Positions 14,363 through 22,434 of a DNA stretch of 22,510 nucleotides are shown here, piece by piece. The DNA is from UMGS1002 sp050946195 (GTDB taxonomy: Bacteria; Bacillota; Clostridia; Oscillospirales; CAG-272). Each line of letters starts with the position of its first letter. Position 1 is the first letter of the stretch. The translations under genes were made by a program, and so were the position numbers. The notes beneath the pieces are model-generated. The model did no database searches and was not told the origin of the DNA. It saw nothing but the letters and a program-made list of their open reading frames with translations. The stretch lies in the NCBI GenBank assembly GCA_050946195.1, contig JBMNUI010000035.1, positions 1 to 22,510 on the forward strand, in the 5' to 3' direction.

Positions 14363-15582
14363 AAAGAACACTTTTACTGCTTGTAGCGGTAATTCTATTT
14401 GCCTGCACCGGTCTTGCCGGCTGCGGTCAGGAGTCGGATGTCACGATTCTTTATGTCTACAACTGGGGCGAATACATCTCGGACGGCTCCGAGGGCTCGC
14501 TCGATGTCAACGCCGCCTTCGAGGAGTACTACTACGAAACCTATGGCGAGAGGGTGAAGGTCAATTATTCGACCTTCTCGAGCAATGAATCGATGTATGC
14601 CAAACTGAGCAGCGGGGCGGCAAATTACGACGTTATCTTTCCTTCCGACTACATGGTCGAACGTCTGATTTCCGAAGGCCTGCTTGCCAAGCTCGACTTC
14701 TCCAATATTCCGAACATTAAGCACATCGACGAGAAGTTCTTAGGCGAGAATGCCTACTATGACCCGACGAACGAGTATTCTGTTCCTTATACCTACGGCA
14801 TGGTCGGGATAATTTACAACACCGAGCTTGTAGACCCAAACGAAGAAACCCTCGGTAGCTGGGCACTGTTGTGGAACGAGAAATACTCGGGCTACATCTC
14901 GCAGTTCAACAATTCGCGCGACGCCTTCGGCACGGCGCTCTATTACCTCGGCTATGACGTCAATGAGGCGACAGAGGAACAGTGGCGGGAGGCGCTTGAC
15001 CTGCTCAAACAGCAGAAATCAATCGTCCAGGGATATGTTATGGACGAGATATACAACAAAATGATAAGCAGCTCGGCCGCCATCGCTCCTTATTACGCAG
15101 GTGACTTTCTGACCATGTACAATGATAACGACAAGCTTGCGTTTTATTATCCGAAAGAGGGCACCAACATCTTTGTCGACGCGATATGCATTCCGGCCTC
15201 TTCCAAAAACAAACTTATTGCCGAGCGCTACATCAACTTCATGCTCTCCGAAGAAATAGCAATTGCAAACGCCGAATACACCTATTACGCCTCGCCCAAC
15301 ACTTTGGTCACCTCCTCGCCCGAATATATCGAGTTTATCAGCTCGGTCCATGAGGACGCGATGGACATTCTTTACTCGGATGCCGCGGAGGTCAAGACTC
15401 AATTCTACAAAAACCTGCCCCCCGAGAAACTTGAGTTGCTCAACAGCCTCTGGGAGGAACTCAAGATCAAGAGCTCGCTCGGCACCGCAATATATGTAAG
15501 CTGCGCTGTTGTGATAGTGCTTGTCGCAGGATATCTTGTATTCCATACTGTCAGAAAGAAAAAGCGCGAAAACTACGACTAA
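14359..15582 (+). CDS. potD: Spermidine/putrescine-binding lipoprotein PotD with extra C-terminal membrane anchor
   Basis: The 407-residue substrate-binding protein starts with a TTG (AAAGGAA site eight bases before) and a lipoprotein signal with lipobox LAGC (Cys22). The mature part matches PotD (VYNWGEYIS, YDVIFPSDYMVERL, PYTYGMVGIIYNT). It captures polyamines outside the cell and delivers them to PotBC. PotD is usually about 350 residues. This one adds a C-terminal hydrophobic helix (about 375-396) followed by a basic RKKKR stop-transfer tail. It would therefore be held at both ends. The lipidated cysteine is a likely substrate for the Lnt encoded upstream. Confidence 0.95.
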   Translation: MKRTLLLLVAVILFACTGLAGCGQESDVTILYVYNWGEYISDGSEGSLDVNAAFEEYYYETYGERVKVNYSTFSSNESMYAKLSSGAANYDVIFPSDYMVERLISEGLLAKLDFSNIPNIKHIDEKFLGENAYYDPTNEYSVPYTYGMVGIIYNTELVDPNEETLGSWALLWNEKYSGYISQFNNSRDAFGTALYYLGYDVNEATEEQWREALDLLKQQKSIVQGYVMDEIYNKMISSSAAIAPYYAGDFLTMYNDNDKLAFYYPKEGTNIFVDAICIPASSKNKLIAERYINFMLSEEIAIANAEYTYYASPNTLVTSSPEYIEFISSVHEDAMDILYSDAAEVKTQFYKNLPPEKLELLNSLWEELKIKSSLGTAIYVSCAVVIVLVAGYLVFHTVRKKKRENYD

Positions 15583-15584
15583 AA

Positions 15585-15614
15585 GAACACCGGCCTGACT
15601 TCAGGCCGGTGTTC
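15585..15614. terminator. Perfect 14-bp hairpin after potD
   Basis: GAACACCGGCCTGA (15585-15598) is followed, after two bases, by its exact complement (15601-15614). No T run follows on the plus strand; on the minus strand TTTT follows. It probably slows or ends pot transcription or protects its 3' end, but it is not a canonical plus-strand terminator. Confidence 0.65.
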
Positions 15615-15664
15615 CGTATCACTGAAACTTGGATTATACATGCACAAAGCAAGGGGGTGACTCG

Positions 15665-16372
15665 ATGCTTGCCGTGACAGACTGCCGGCTGCCCGGGGAT
15701 TGCCGAAGCTCGCTCCGAGAACTGGGGTTTGAAGTTCTGCCTCTCCCTCCCTTCCCCGCGCTCCCCGCTCCGGTCGCCTCTCACCCCGATATGCTATTTT
15801 TCCTTCTCGGGGGCGTTCTGCTCACCCACCGGGATTACTACAAGATTGCAAAAAGTGAAATCGATCACATCACATCAGCCGGCAGGTTTGAGCTTGTTAT
15901 GTCTGACGAGCCGGTCGGGGACAAATATCCACAAGACGTGCTCTTCAACGCGGCGCCGGTCAGCAGGTTCATTTTGGGGAGAGCAGACAGCATGTCGCGT
16001 CATATATCAGAAATTGCAGCAAAAAATGGGGCACGGATTATTGGTGTAAGACAGGGTTATGCCCGATGCTCGACAGTAATTGTCGGCGACAGCGCGATAA
16101 TCACCCAGGACCGCGACATCGCACGGAGCGCGCAGGAATGCGGCATTGACGTGCTTTTAGTCCGTCCGCGATACGTGCGGCTTGAGGGGTATGACACCGG
16201 TTTTATAGGCGGCGCCTCGGGCACCTGCTCCGACAAGGTATTTTTCTGCGGCAGCCTCGACAACCACCCCGACGGGGAATCAATACGCAAATTCTGCTTG
16301 GCACACGGTAAAAAGGCGGTTTCGCTCGGCAAGGGCGAACTCTTTGACGCCGGGACGCTGTTTTTCATTTGA
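15665..16372 (+). CDS. DUF6873-family protein with guanidino-modifying-enzyme fold
   Basis: The 235-residue protein has conserved phrases that I associate with the DUF6873 GME-fold family: ASHPDM (38-43), YPQDVLFNA (88-96), VRQGYARCST (128-137) and GYDTGFIGGASG (175-186). The GME fold includes arginine and agmatine deiminases and amidinotransferases, but the function of this family is not known to me and I cannot map a catalytic cysteine with confidence. ATG 15665 is chosen over the TTG frame opening at 15629 because GGGGGTG lies five bases before it. It follows the polyamine transporter and ends at a strong terminator. A link to guanidino or polyamine metabolism is inference from fold and neighbourhood. 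Confidence 0.75.
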   Translation: MLAVTDCRLPGDCRSSLRELGFEVLPLPPFPALPAPVASHPDMLFFLLGGVLLTHRDYYKIAKSEIDHITSAGRFELVMSDEPVGDKYPQDVLFNAAPVSRFILGRADSMSRHISEIAAKNGARIIGVRQGYARCSTVIVGDSAIITQDRDIARSAQECGIDVLLVRPRYVRLEGYDTGFIGGASGTCSDKVFFCGSLDNHPDGESIRKFCLAHGKKAVSLGKGELFDAGTLFFI

Positions 16373-16400
16373 AGATCTCCAAAGCAAAAAATCCAAGGTC

Positions 16401-16437
16401 AGCCGGCATATCGGAAAAACCGATATGCCGGCTTTTT
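16401..16437 (+). terminator. Strong intrinsic terminator after the DUF6873 gene
   Basis: A perfect 14-bp stem (AGCCGGCATATCGG 16401-16414 with its complement 16420-16433), five-A loop, then a run of T bases to 16437. It separates the pot region from the CRISPR-Cas operon. Confidence 0.93.
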
Positions 16438-16491
16438 GTACAAAAGCAACAAATAATATTGGTATTATAAACAAATTGTTACAGATATGGA

Positions 16492-16520
16492 TTTACATTA
16501 TTGACATAATGTGATATGAT
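16492..16520 (+). promoter_or_regulatory. Promoter of the type I-C cas operon (two overlapping candidates)
   Basis: The best pair is TTTACA (16492-16497) with TATGAT (16515-16520), 17-base spacing and an extended -10 TG. A second -35, perfect TTGACA (16501-16506), sits inside that spacer and could serve TGATAA at 16524-16529, also 17 bases away. Either would start a leader of about 40-50 bases before cas3. Confidence 0.65.
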
Positions 16521-16573
16521 TTATGATAACCAAGTAATATTGTATAAAAATGCAGTATTGCCGGAGAACGATT

Positions 16574-18796
16574 ATGGTTTATTATGCACGCAAGACAAAC
16601 GACGGCCGAAAACAACTTCTCATTGAACATTTAAATAAAGTTGTTGAATTATCATCAAAGTGGGCCGAGCCCTTCGGATTATCGGGGCTTGCCAGTATGG
16701 CAGCCTTGTATCACGATACCGGCAAAGCAACCACTGAGTTTCAAAACTACCTGTTCGCCCAGGAACAAAAGAAAGGAGCTGTCCACCACAGCATATACGG
16801 CGCGAGAGCAGCTTATGAGGATTATTTCAGTTCCCTGCCGGTTGCCGAGATGCTTGCAAATGTAATTGTATCCCACCACGGAAGCCTGCGCGACTTTTTA
16901 TCCCCCGACGGCAGCACTCCGCTTGTTTCGGAATTTACCTCGTCCTCAAAGCCGCCGGCAATGAACAATAACCCGAAAATAAGTCCTGATGTATTGTTTG
17001 ACGAGCTTAAGGCGGTACTGGGAACATTGCCGGACAAAACCTTCGGTATTATGATGCTTGTAAAGCTGTTATATTCCTGTGTGGTAGATGCCGACAGGCT
17101 GGACGCATACCTTTTTGAGCGCGGTGAGGAATATGTTCCGAAACAACCTGACTGGGAGAAAATGCTGAATGAACTCAATAAATATCTTAAAAAATTGACT
17201 GCCGGTAACAATAAGTCGGACAAGGCAATAATTGAATTGCGGAATGACATTTCCAGACAATGCGCGGAAGCAGGCCAGCGGGAAATAGGTGTCTATACGC
17301 TGGAAGTGCCTACGGGTGGCGGCAAGACATTGTCGGGCCTGCGGTTTGCACTTGAACATGCGAGAGAGCACAATCTTGACCGGATTATATATGTGATACC
17401 TTACCTTTCGATTTTATCCCAAACCGCAATTGAAATACGCAGGGCGCTGAATACTGACGCCGAGACTGTCCTCGAGCATCATTCAAATGTCCTGCCGGAT
17501 GACCCGGAGTATTACAAGCTGCACACCGACCGTTGGGATTCACCGATAATTCTGACCACCCAGGTACAGTTTCTTGAAAGTGTGTTTTCCGCCAAAGCCA
17601 GCGCCCTGAGAAAACTGCACAACATGGCGAGGAGCGTAATAATTTTCGATGAAATCCAAACTCTGACGGTAAAGTGCGTCCATTTGTTCAACAGTGTTTT
17701 AAACTTCTTAAACAAAGCCTGCGGTACTACCGTTCTCTTATGCACGGCAACCCGGCCGTTGCTTGACAAGGTTCAGCGTCCTGTGATTTTATCCGAACAT
17801 CCGTCAATCGCGGTTTGCGGAAAAATCCCGAAGCGCACCGAAATTGTAAACGCACTCCGCCCCGCCGGCTACTCATACGAAGAATTAGCCGATTTCGTCC
17901 TTGAAAAGCACAATACCTCAACCTTGATTATCGTCAATACCAAAGCCGCAGCCAAGTCACTCTATCTGCACCTGAAGTCCAGCGAAAAAAATGTCCTGCA
18001 TCTGAGCACAAACATGTGCCCCGCCCATCGTGATAAGGTTATATCAGACCTGCGCGGTATGCTTTCACGTGGTGAGAACGTGATCTGTGTTTCCACACAG
18101 CTCATTGAGGCCGGCGTTGATATTTCATTCGAATGTGTAATACGCGACCTCGCCGGGCTGGACAGCATATATCAGGCTGCCGGGCGCTGCAACAGGCACG
18201 GCGAATATGACGAAATAAAAAAAGTGTATGTAGTAAACATCGCGGGTGAGAACCTGAGCCGGCTCGAAGACATAAAAATTGGAGCCGATAAAACCAGAAT
18301 GCTTTTTGATGAAGGGCATTTGGATATCAACACTTACTATAAACATTATTTTTACGAACGCAGAAACCAGATGGATTACCCGACAAAGGGAGGAGGTTCG
18401 ATTTATGATTTGTTGACAAAAAACCGTCAGGGCAGAAATGCATATGCAACATATGCAAACAGCGAAAAAACACAGTTATTTCTGACCTGCGCGATAAGGT
18501 CGGCCGCAGATGAATTCTATGTCATTGCCCCGGGTCAGATCGAGGTGCTGACCAACTATGGTGACAGCCATAAACTGCTGGAGGAATACCGCACCGAAAC
18601 AGATCTGGCCGAAAAGCAAAAGCTGCTCCGCCGTCTTGAGCGCTATATGGTCTCGCTCTACAAATTCCAAACAGACAAGCTTGTGGCGCGCGGGGCACTT
18701 TCATCAGACAACGGACTGACAATACTTGCTGACGGCTTTTATGATGACGAACTGGGCATTGACATCGCCGGCAGCCACACATTTTTGAGTGTATGA
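16574..18796 (+). CDS. cas3: Type I-C CRISPR-associated helicase/nuclease Cas3
   Basis: The 740-residue protein combines an N-terminal HD nuclease with an SF2 helicase. HD residues include H19, H47-D48 (YHDTGKA), H71-H72, H101-H102 and a downstream Asp in VVDADRLD. Helicase motifs are PTGGGKT (246-252), FDEIQTL (358-364), TAT (391-393), STQLIEAGVD (507-516) and QAAGRCNR (534-541). Cas3 is recruited by the Cascade complex to unwind and degrade target DNA. All motifs look intact. The frame is open to 16550, but ATG 16574 has GGAG eight bases before it and the upstream ATG has none. It is the first gene of the operon. Confidence 0.95.
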   Translation: MVYYARKTNDGRKQLLIEHLNKVVELSSKWAEPFGLSGLASMAALYHDTGKATTEFQNYLFAQEQKKGAVHHSIYGARAAYEDYFSSLPVAEMLANVIVSHHGSLRDFLSPDGSTPLVSEFTSSSKPPAMNNNPKISPDVLFDELKAVLGTLPDKTFGIMMLVKLLYSCVVDADRLDAYLFERGEEYVPKQPDWEKMLNELNKYLKKLTAGNNKSDKAIIELRNDISRQCAEAGQREIGVYTLEVPTGGGKTLSGLRFALEHAREHNLDRIIYVIPYLSILSQTAIEIRRALNTDAETVLEHHSNVLPDDPEYYKLHTDRWDSPIILTTQVQFLESVFSAKASALRKLHNMARSVIIFDEIQTLTVKCVHLFNSVLNFLNKACGTTVLLCTATRPLLDKVQRPVILSEHPSIAVCGKIPKRTEIVNALRPAGYSYEELADFVLEKHNTSTLIIVNTKAAAKSLYLHLKSSEKNVLHLSTNMCPAHRDKVISDLRGMLSRGENVICVSTQLIEAGVDISFECVIRDLAGLDSIYQAAGRCNRHGEYDEIKKVYVVNIAGENLSRLEDIKIGADKTRMLFDEGHLDINTYYKHYFYERRNQMDYPTKGGGSIYDLLTKNRQGRNAYATYANSEKTQLFLTCAIRSAADEFYVIAPGQIEVLTNYGDSHKLLEEYRTETDLAEKQKLLRRLERYMVSLYKFQTDKLVARGALSSDNGLTILADGFYDDELGIDIAGSHTFLSV

Positions 18797-18805
18797 GGTT
18801 TAATT

Positions 18806-19528
18806 ATGGAAGTAAAAAGAAATTCGGTAAGCTTTAAGGTTTACGGCAGGTATGCATTGTTTTCAGACCCCCTCACCCGCCCGGGAGGAGAAAAATTTAC
18901 ATATCAGGTTCCCACATATCAGGCCCTGAAGGGAATTCTCGAGAGCATATACTGGAAACCGACCTTTATCTGGTACGTCGATGCGGTTCGTGTCATCAAA
19001 AAAATTCAGACCGAGAGTAAGGGTATACGTACCTTAAAAATGAACGGCGGCAACGACCTCGCATACTACACGTACCTGCACGATGTTGAATATAAGGTCC
19101 TCGCTCATTTTGAATGGAACGAACAGCGCGCAGATCTGGCTGTTGACCGCAATGAACACAAGCATCACAACATTGCAAAGCGCTGCATCGAGCAGGGCGG
19201 CCGGCGCGACGTCTTTTTGGGGACAAGAGAGTGTCAGGCGTATGTTGAGCCCTGTGATTTCGGCGAAGGAGCGGGGTTTTATGACAACTACGGCCCGCTT
19301 GATTTCGGTCTTATGTTCCACAGCTTCGGCTATCCTGATGAGACCGGCAAAAACGAGCTGGTGATACGGCTCTGGAGACAGACAATGAAGGATGGAATAA
19401 TTGAATTCCCTCCCCCCGAAAAAGTTGAGCTTTACCGTGTCGTACGCCAATACGGGCCGGACTACAGCTTCAAGCGCTTTGTTAATGGCATTAATTTCAA
19501 AGAAGCGGAAGAGGGTGATTCTGTTTGA
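18806..19528 (+). CDS. cas5c: Type I-C Cas5 (Cas5c/Cas5d), crRNA-processing endonuclease
   Basis: The 240-residue protein has the family opening SVSFKVYGRYALFSDPLTR. In type I-C, Cas5 replaces Cas6 as the repeat-cutting ribonuclease. The expected catalytic residues are present: Tyr49 (SIYWKPTF) and Lys119-His120 in NEHKHHN, matching the Tyr/Lys/His triad described for Bacillus halodurans Cas5d. It stays bound to the crRNA 5' handle in Cascade. It begins nine bases after cas3 with a GAGG site, and its TGA overlaps the cas8c start. Confidence 0.95.
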   Translation: MEVKRNSVSFKVYGRYALFSDPLTRPGGEKFTYQVPTYQALKGILESIYWKPTFIWYVDAVRVIKKIQTESKGIRTLKMNGGNDLAYYTYLHDVEYKVLAHFEWNEQRADLAVDRNEHKHHNIAKRCIEQGGRRDVFLGTRECQAYVEPCDFGEGAGFYDNYGPLDFGLMFHSFGYPDETGKNELVIRLWRQTMKDGIIEFPPPEKVELYRVVRQYGPDYSFKRFVNGINFKEAEEGDSV

Positions 19529-21417
19529 ACTGGTTTGGCAACTTAGCTCTGACATATGACAACGTAAAGGACATTATCGGGGTTCCCGATGAGAAAGGAA
19601 ATGTCCTTCTGCCGGCAGGTCATATGACCAAAAAAACCGACATTATTGTTATAATTGATGCCGACGGCAATTTCAGACGCGCTGAATATAGCCCAAAAGA
19701 AATTGTAATTCCTTGTACAGAAGATTCAGCAGACCGTACAAGTGGTATTGCTCCCCACCCTTTGCATGATGAACTCGGATACCTGTGCTATGATGAAAAA
19801 AAACGTACTGAATATTTTAAACTGCTGGAAGATTGGCATGACCGACATCCCAAAGTCCGGGCAGTTTACAATTATTTAATCAAGGGAACACTGCTGGATT
19901 ATTTGCGGAAATCGGGTATTATTGTTGATAAAGAAAAGCTGAATCCATTAAAAAGCAATGGACAAAAGAAGACCGACAAGGAACTTCAAAATGAGCTTTA
20001 CAAGCAATTCGTCCGGTTCTCGGTGGAAATACCGGATGACCTGACACCTCACCTCTGGGATGATGCCACAGTCGCCGAGGCATGGCAAAACTATCTGGCC
20101 GAGAAAGGGGGAGGCATTTTCGGACTGTGTTATGTGACGGGCAAGGAAAGCACATTGACCTTCAAACACCCGAAAGGTATAAATTCTTCTACCTATGGGG
20201 CAAAACTTATCAGTTGCAACGATGAAACGAATTATACATATCGCGGCAGGTTTACTGAAGCCGAACAGTCAAATGCCATCAGTACCGAAGCAAGCGGAAA
20301 AGCGCATGCAATGCTCAAATATTTAATTGCAACACAAGGCTATAAATGCGACACACAGGCAATAGTCGCCTGGTCAATCGACAACGGCAAGCCTGCTCTC
20401 AATCCTTTTGCAGCTTCTGATGAACTGTTGGGGGAAGATGATACTCAAACAACCGACACCGACGTGCTTATCAAAGCCCGGGGAACCCTGGCGACCGATT
20501 ACGCAAAAAAGTTAAGAGATGCATTGTGCGGCCTTGGCAATGCCGATAAACTCCGCGACATCACGCGGCAGGTTGCTGTCATCGCTGTCGACGCGGCAAC
20601 AACCGGACGCATGAGTGTTACATTCTACCAGCACATGCGGGAAAACGAGTACATCGAGCGTATTGTACGGTGGCATGAAGAGTGCTGCTGGTGGTTCAGA
20701 AAGGGCAAGTACGAATACATATCCGCGCCAAGGGTTGACAGAATCATCGCAGTGGTATACGGAGAACCAAAGGGAGAGGGATACAAAAAAATCCAAAAAC
20801 AAGCCCGGGAACGCATGCTTCATGTTATTATCCGCGGCGAGCAAATAGACCGTGGCTGGATAAACGCCGCGGTAAACCGCGTTTCAAATCCGTTTTCATA
20901 CAGTAAGGCGGACGGCGGCTGGGACAAGTCAAAATGGGAAAACGCAACAGGCGTAGCCTGCGCTATAACAAGAAAATATTACATTGATAAAAAGGAGGTA
21001 TTTTCATTGGAACTCGACAATAATTGCCGTGACCGAAGTTATCTTTACGGCAGACTGCTTGCAATTGCAGACAAGATTGAGAGCCATGCACGATTCCTGC
21101 AGGCCGGCAAGAAGGACGATTCCGACAAAAATCCGCGCCCGACCAATACGGTGCGCTACATGTCTGCATTTGCAGCCAAACCCTTCCGCACCTGGACCCT
21201 GATTTTCGGCATGATCAACCCCTCGATACAGCGCCTTAACGGAGCGGAATGGTACCAGCAGCAGATCGACGAAATCATGAGCAAATTTAAAGAAGGGGAT
21301 TTTGAGAGCGACAAACCGCTTGACGGCAGGTACCTGCTCGGCTATTCACACCAGCGCAGAAAACTTTACAACAAAAACAAGGAGGAACAAAAGGATGAGT
21401 CTGTCGAAGAAAATTGA
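19525..21417 (+). CDS. cas8c: Type I-C Cascade large subunit Cas8c (Csd1)
   Basis: The 630-residue protein has a typical Csd1 beginning (NWFGNLALTYDNVKD) and, mid-protein, FGLCYVTGKESTLTFKHPKG and SYGAKLISCN-like phrases seen in the family. Cas8c recognises the PAM and contacts Cas3. In I-C systems an internal start within cas8c often yields a separate Cas11 subunit. Here an AAGGAGG at about 20993-20999 precedes TTG 21007-21009 in the cas8c frame (MELDNNCRDRSYLYGRL), a good candidate for that internal start. The gene begins at a TTG overlapping the cas5c stop (TTGA), with a GAGGGTGAT site upstream. Confidence 0.93.
   Translation: MNWFGNLALTYDNVKDIIGVPDEKGNVLLPAGHMTKKTDIIVIIDADGNFRRAEYSPKEIVIPCTEDSADRTSGIAPHPLHDELGYLCYDEKKRTEYFKLLEDWHDRHPKVRAVYNYLIKGTLLDYLRKSGIIVDKEKLNPLKSNGQKKTDKELQNELYKQFVRFSVEIPDDLTPHLWDDATVAEAWQNYLAEKGGGIFGLCYVTGKESTLTFKHPKGINSSTYGAKLISCNDETNYTYRGRFTEAEQSNAISTEASGKAHAMLKYLIATQGYKCDTQAIVAWSIDNGKPALNPFAASDELLGEDDTQTTDTDVLIKARGTLATDYAKKLRDALCGLGNADKLRDITRQVAVIAVDAATTGRMSVTFYQHMRENEYIERIVRWHEECCWWFRKGKYEYISAPRVDRIIAVVYGEPKGEGYKKIQKQARERMLHVIIRGEQIDRGWINAAVNRVSNPFSYSKADGGWDKSKWENATGVACAITRKYYIDKKEVFSLELDNNCRDRSYLYGRLLAIADKIESHARFLQAGKKDDSDKNPRPTNTVRYMSAFAAKPFRTWTLIFGMINPSIQRLNGAEWYQQQIDEIMSKFKEGDFESDKPLDGRYLLGYSHQRRKLYNKNKEEQKDESVEEN
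21007..21417 (+). CDS. cas11c: Candidate internal translation product of cas8c (Cas11c small subunit)
   Basis: Within cas8c, a near-perfect ribosome site (AAAAAGGAGGT, about 20991-21001) stands just before an in-frame TTG at 21007. It would make a 136-residue C-terminal protein beginning LELDNNCRDRSYLYGRL. Published work on type I-C systems reports Cas11 made from an internal start near the 3' end of cas8c, supplying the small subunit of Cascade. The Shine-Dalgarno sequence in the middle of a coding region and the size agree with that. The role is from family knowledge; the exact start is inferred. Confidence 0.7.
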   Translation: MELDNNCRDRSYLYGRLLAIADKIESHARFLQAGKKDDSDKNPRPTNTVRYMSAFAAKPFRTWTLIFGMINPSIQRLNGAEWYQQQIDEIMSKFKEGDFESDKPLDGRYLLGYSHQRRKLYNKNKEEQKDESVEEN

Positions 21418-22219
21418 TTTTGCTGTTATTATCAGCGTGAAAAACGCCAACCCGAACGGAGACCCGCTCAACGGCAACCGCCCCCGTGTGAATTATGAAG
21501 GATATGGTGAAATCAGCGATGTGTGCCTAAAGCGCAAGATTCGGAACCGTCTGCTTGACGCCGGCCTGCCGATACTTGTCCAATCCGACGATTACAGGAA
21601 AGACGAGTGCCGCAGCATTAAAGATCGCTATGATGCAAACGAAGAAATAAAGAAGCTTGCCAAAGATAAAGACGGTGAAAAAAAGGCAAGGGTAGCCTGC
21701 CAGCAGTGGTATGATGTCCGCGCTTTCGGACAGGTTCTGGCAGGTGTTGACGATACCAGCGCGTCTATTGCAATCCGCGGACCGGTCACCATTCAAAGCA
21801 CCTTTAGCGTTGAACCAGTTGATGTAACGAGTAACCAGATTGTTAAGAGCGTAAACCTGACCACAAATAAAAAAGACCCGTCTCAGAAGTCCGGAGACAC
21901 AATGGGAATGAAACACCGGGTGGACAAGGGTATATACGTTACCTTCGGCAGTATCAACAGGCAACTGGCAGAAAAGACAGGTTTTTCCGACCAGGATGCT
22001 GAAAAGCTTAAAGAAGTGCTGCCTAAGCTGTTTGAAAACGATGAGTCATCCGCCCGTCCGTCCGGTAGCATGGAAGTCTTAAAAGTAATATGGTGGACCC
22101 ACACCGACAAAACGTTGTCCTCGGCCAAGGTACATAGAAGCCTGAAAGTAAATCCCGACGGGTCGTATCAGCTAACCCCGCTTGACGGAATAACTGTGGA
22201 AGAAATCGACGGACAATGA
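21395..22219 (+). CDS. cas7c: Type I-C Cascade backbone subunit Cas7c (Csd2)
   Basis: The 274-residue protein has the diagnostic Csd2 start with NANPNGDPLNGNRPR (17-31), then SDVCLKRKIRNRLL, and the C-terminal part with IWWTHTDKTLSSAKVH. Cas7 forms the helical filament along the crRNA spacer. The frame is open to 21302, but ATG 21395 has AAGGAGG upstream and fits the family start. It overlaps the end of cas8c by 23 bases and the start of cas4 by four. Confidence 0.95.
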   Translation: MSLSKKIDFAVIISVKNANPNGDPLNGNRPRVNYEGYGEISDVCLKRKIRNRLLDAGLPILVQSDDYRKDECRSIKDRYDANEEIKKLAKDKDGEKKARVACQQWYDVRAFGQVLAGVDDTSASIAIRGPVTIQSTFSVEPVDVTSNQIVKSVNLTTNKKDPSQKSGDTMGMKHRVDKGIYVTFGSINRQLAEKTGFSDQDAEKLKEVLPKLFENDESSARPSGSMEVLKVIWWTHTDKTLSSAKVHRSLKVNPDGSYQLTPLDGITVEEIDGQ

Positions 22220-22419
22220 ATTCCGAAAACGACTACATGCTGCTCTCGGGTATCCAACACTTCGCCTTTTGCCGGCGACAGTGGGCTCTCATTCACATCG
22301 AGCAGCAATGGGCCGACAATTACTTCACGGTCGACGGGAGTATTATGCACGACCGGACGCACGACCCCTTTTTCACCGAAAAGCGGGGCGCGCGGATAGT
22401 GAGCCGGGCGTTGCACTGA
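22216..22419 (+). pseudogene. cas4: Truncated cas4 (first 67 codons only)
   Basis: The N-terminus is clearly type I-C Cas4: LLSGIQHFAFCRRQWALIHI, with the first iron-sulphur Cys at residue 19, then HDRTHDPFFTEKRG. It stops at a TGA (22417-22419) after SRALH, where normal proteins of about 220 residues continue into the RecB-like nuclease core. The catalytic Asp/Glu/Lys residues and the three C-terminal cysteines are missing, so the product cannot be an active Cas4. Cas4 normally trims prespacers and selects the PAM during spacer acquisition. The ATG overlaps the cas7c stop. Confidence 0.88.
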
Positions 22420-22434
22420 CCTTTTTCAGCGCAC

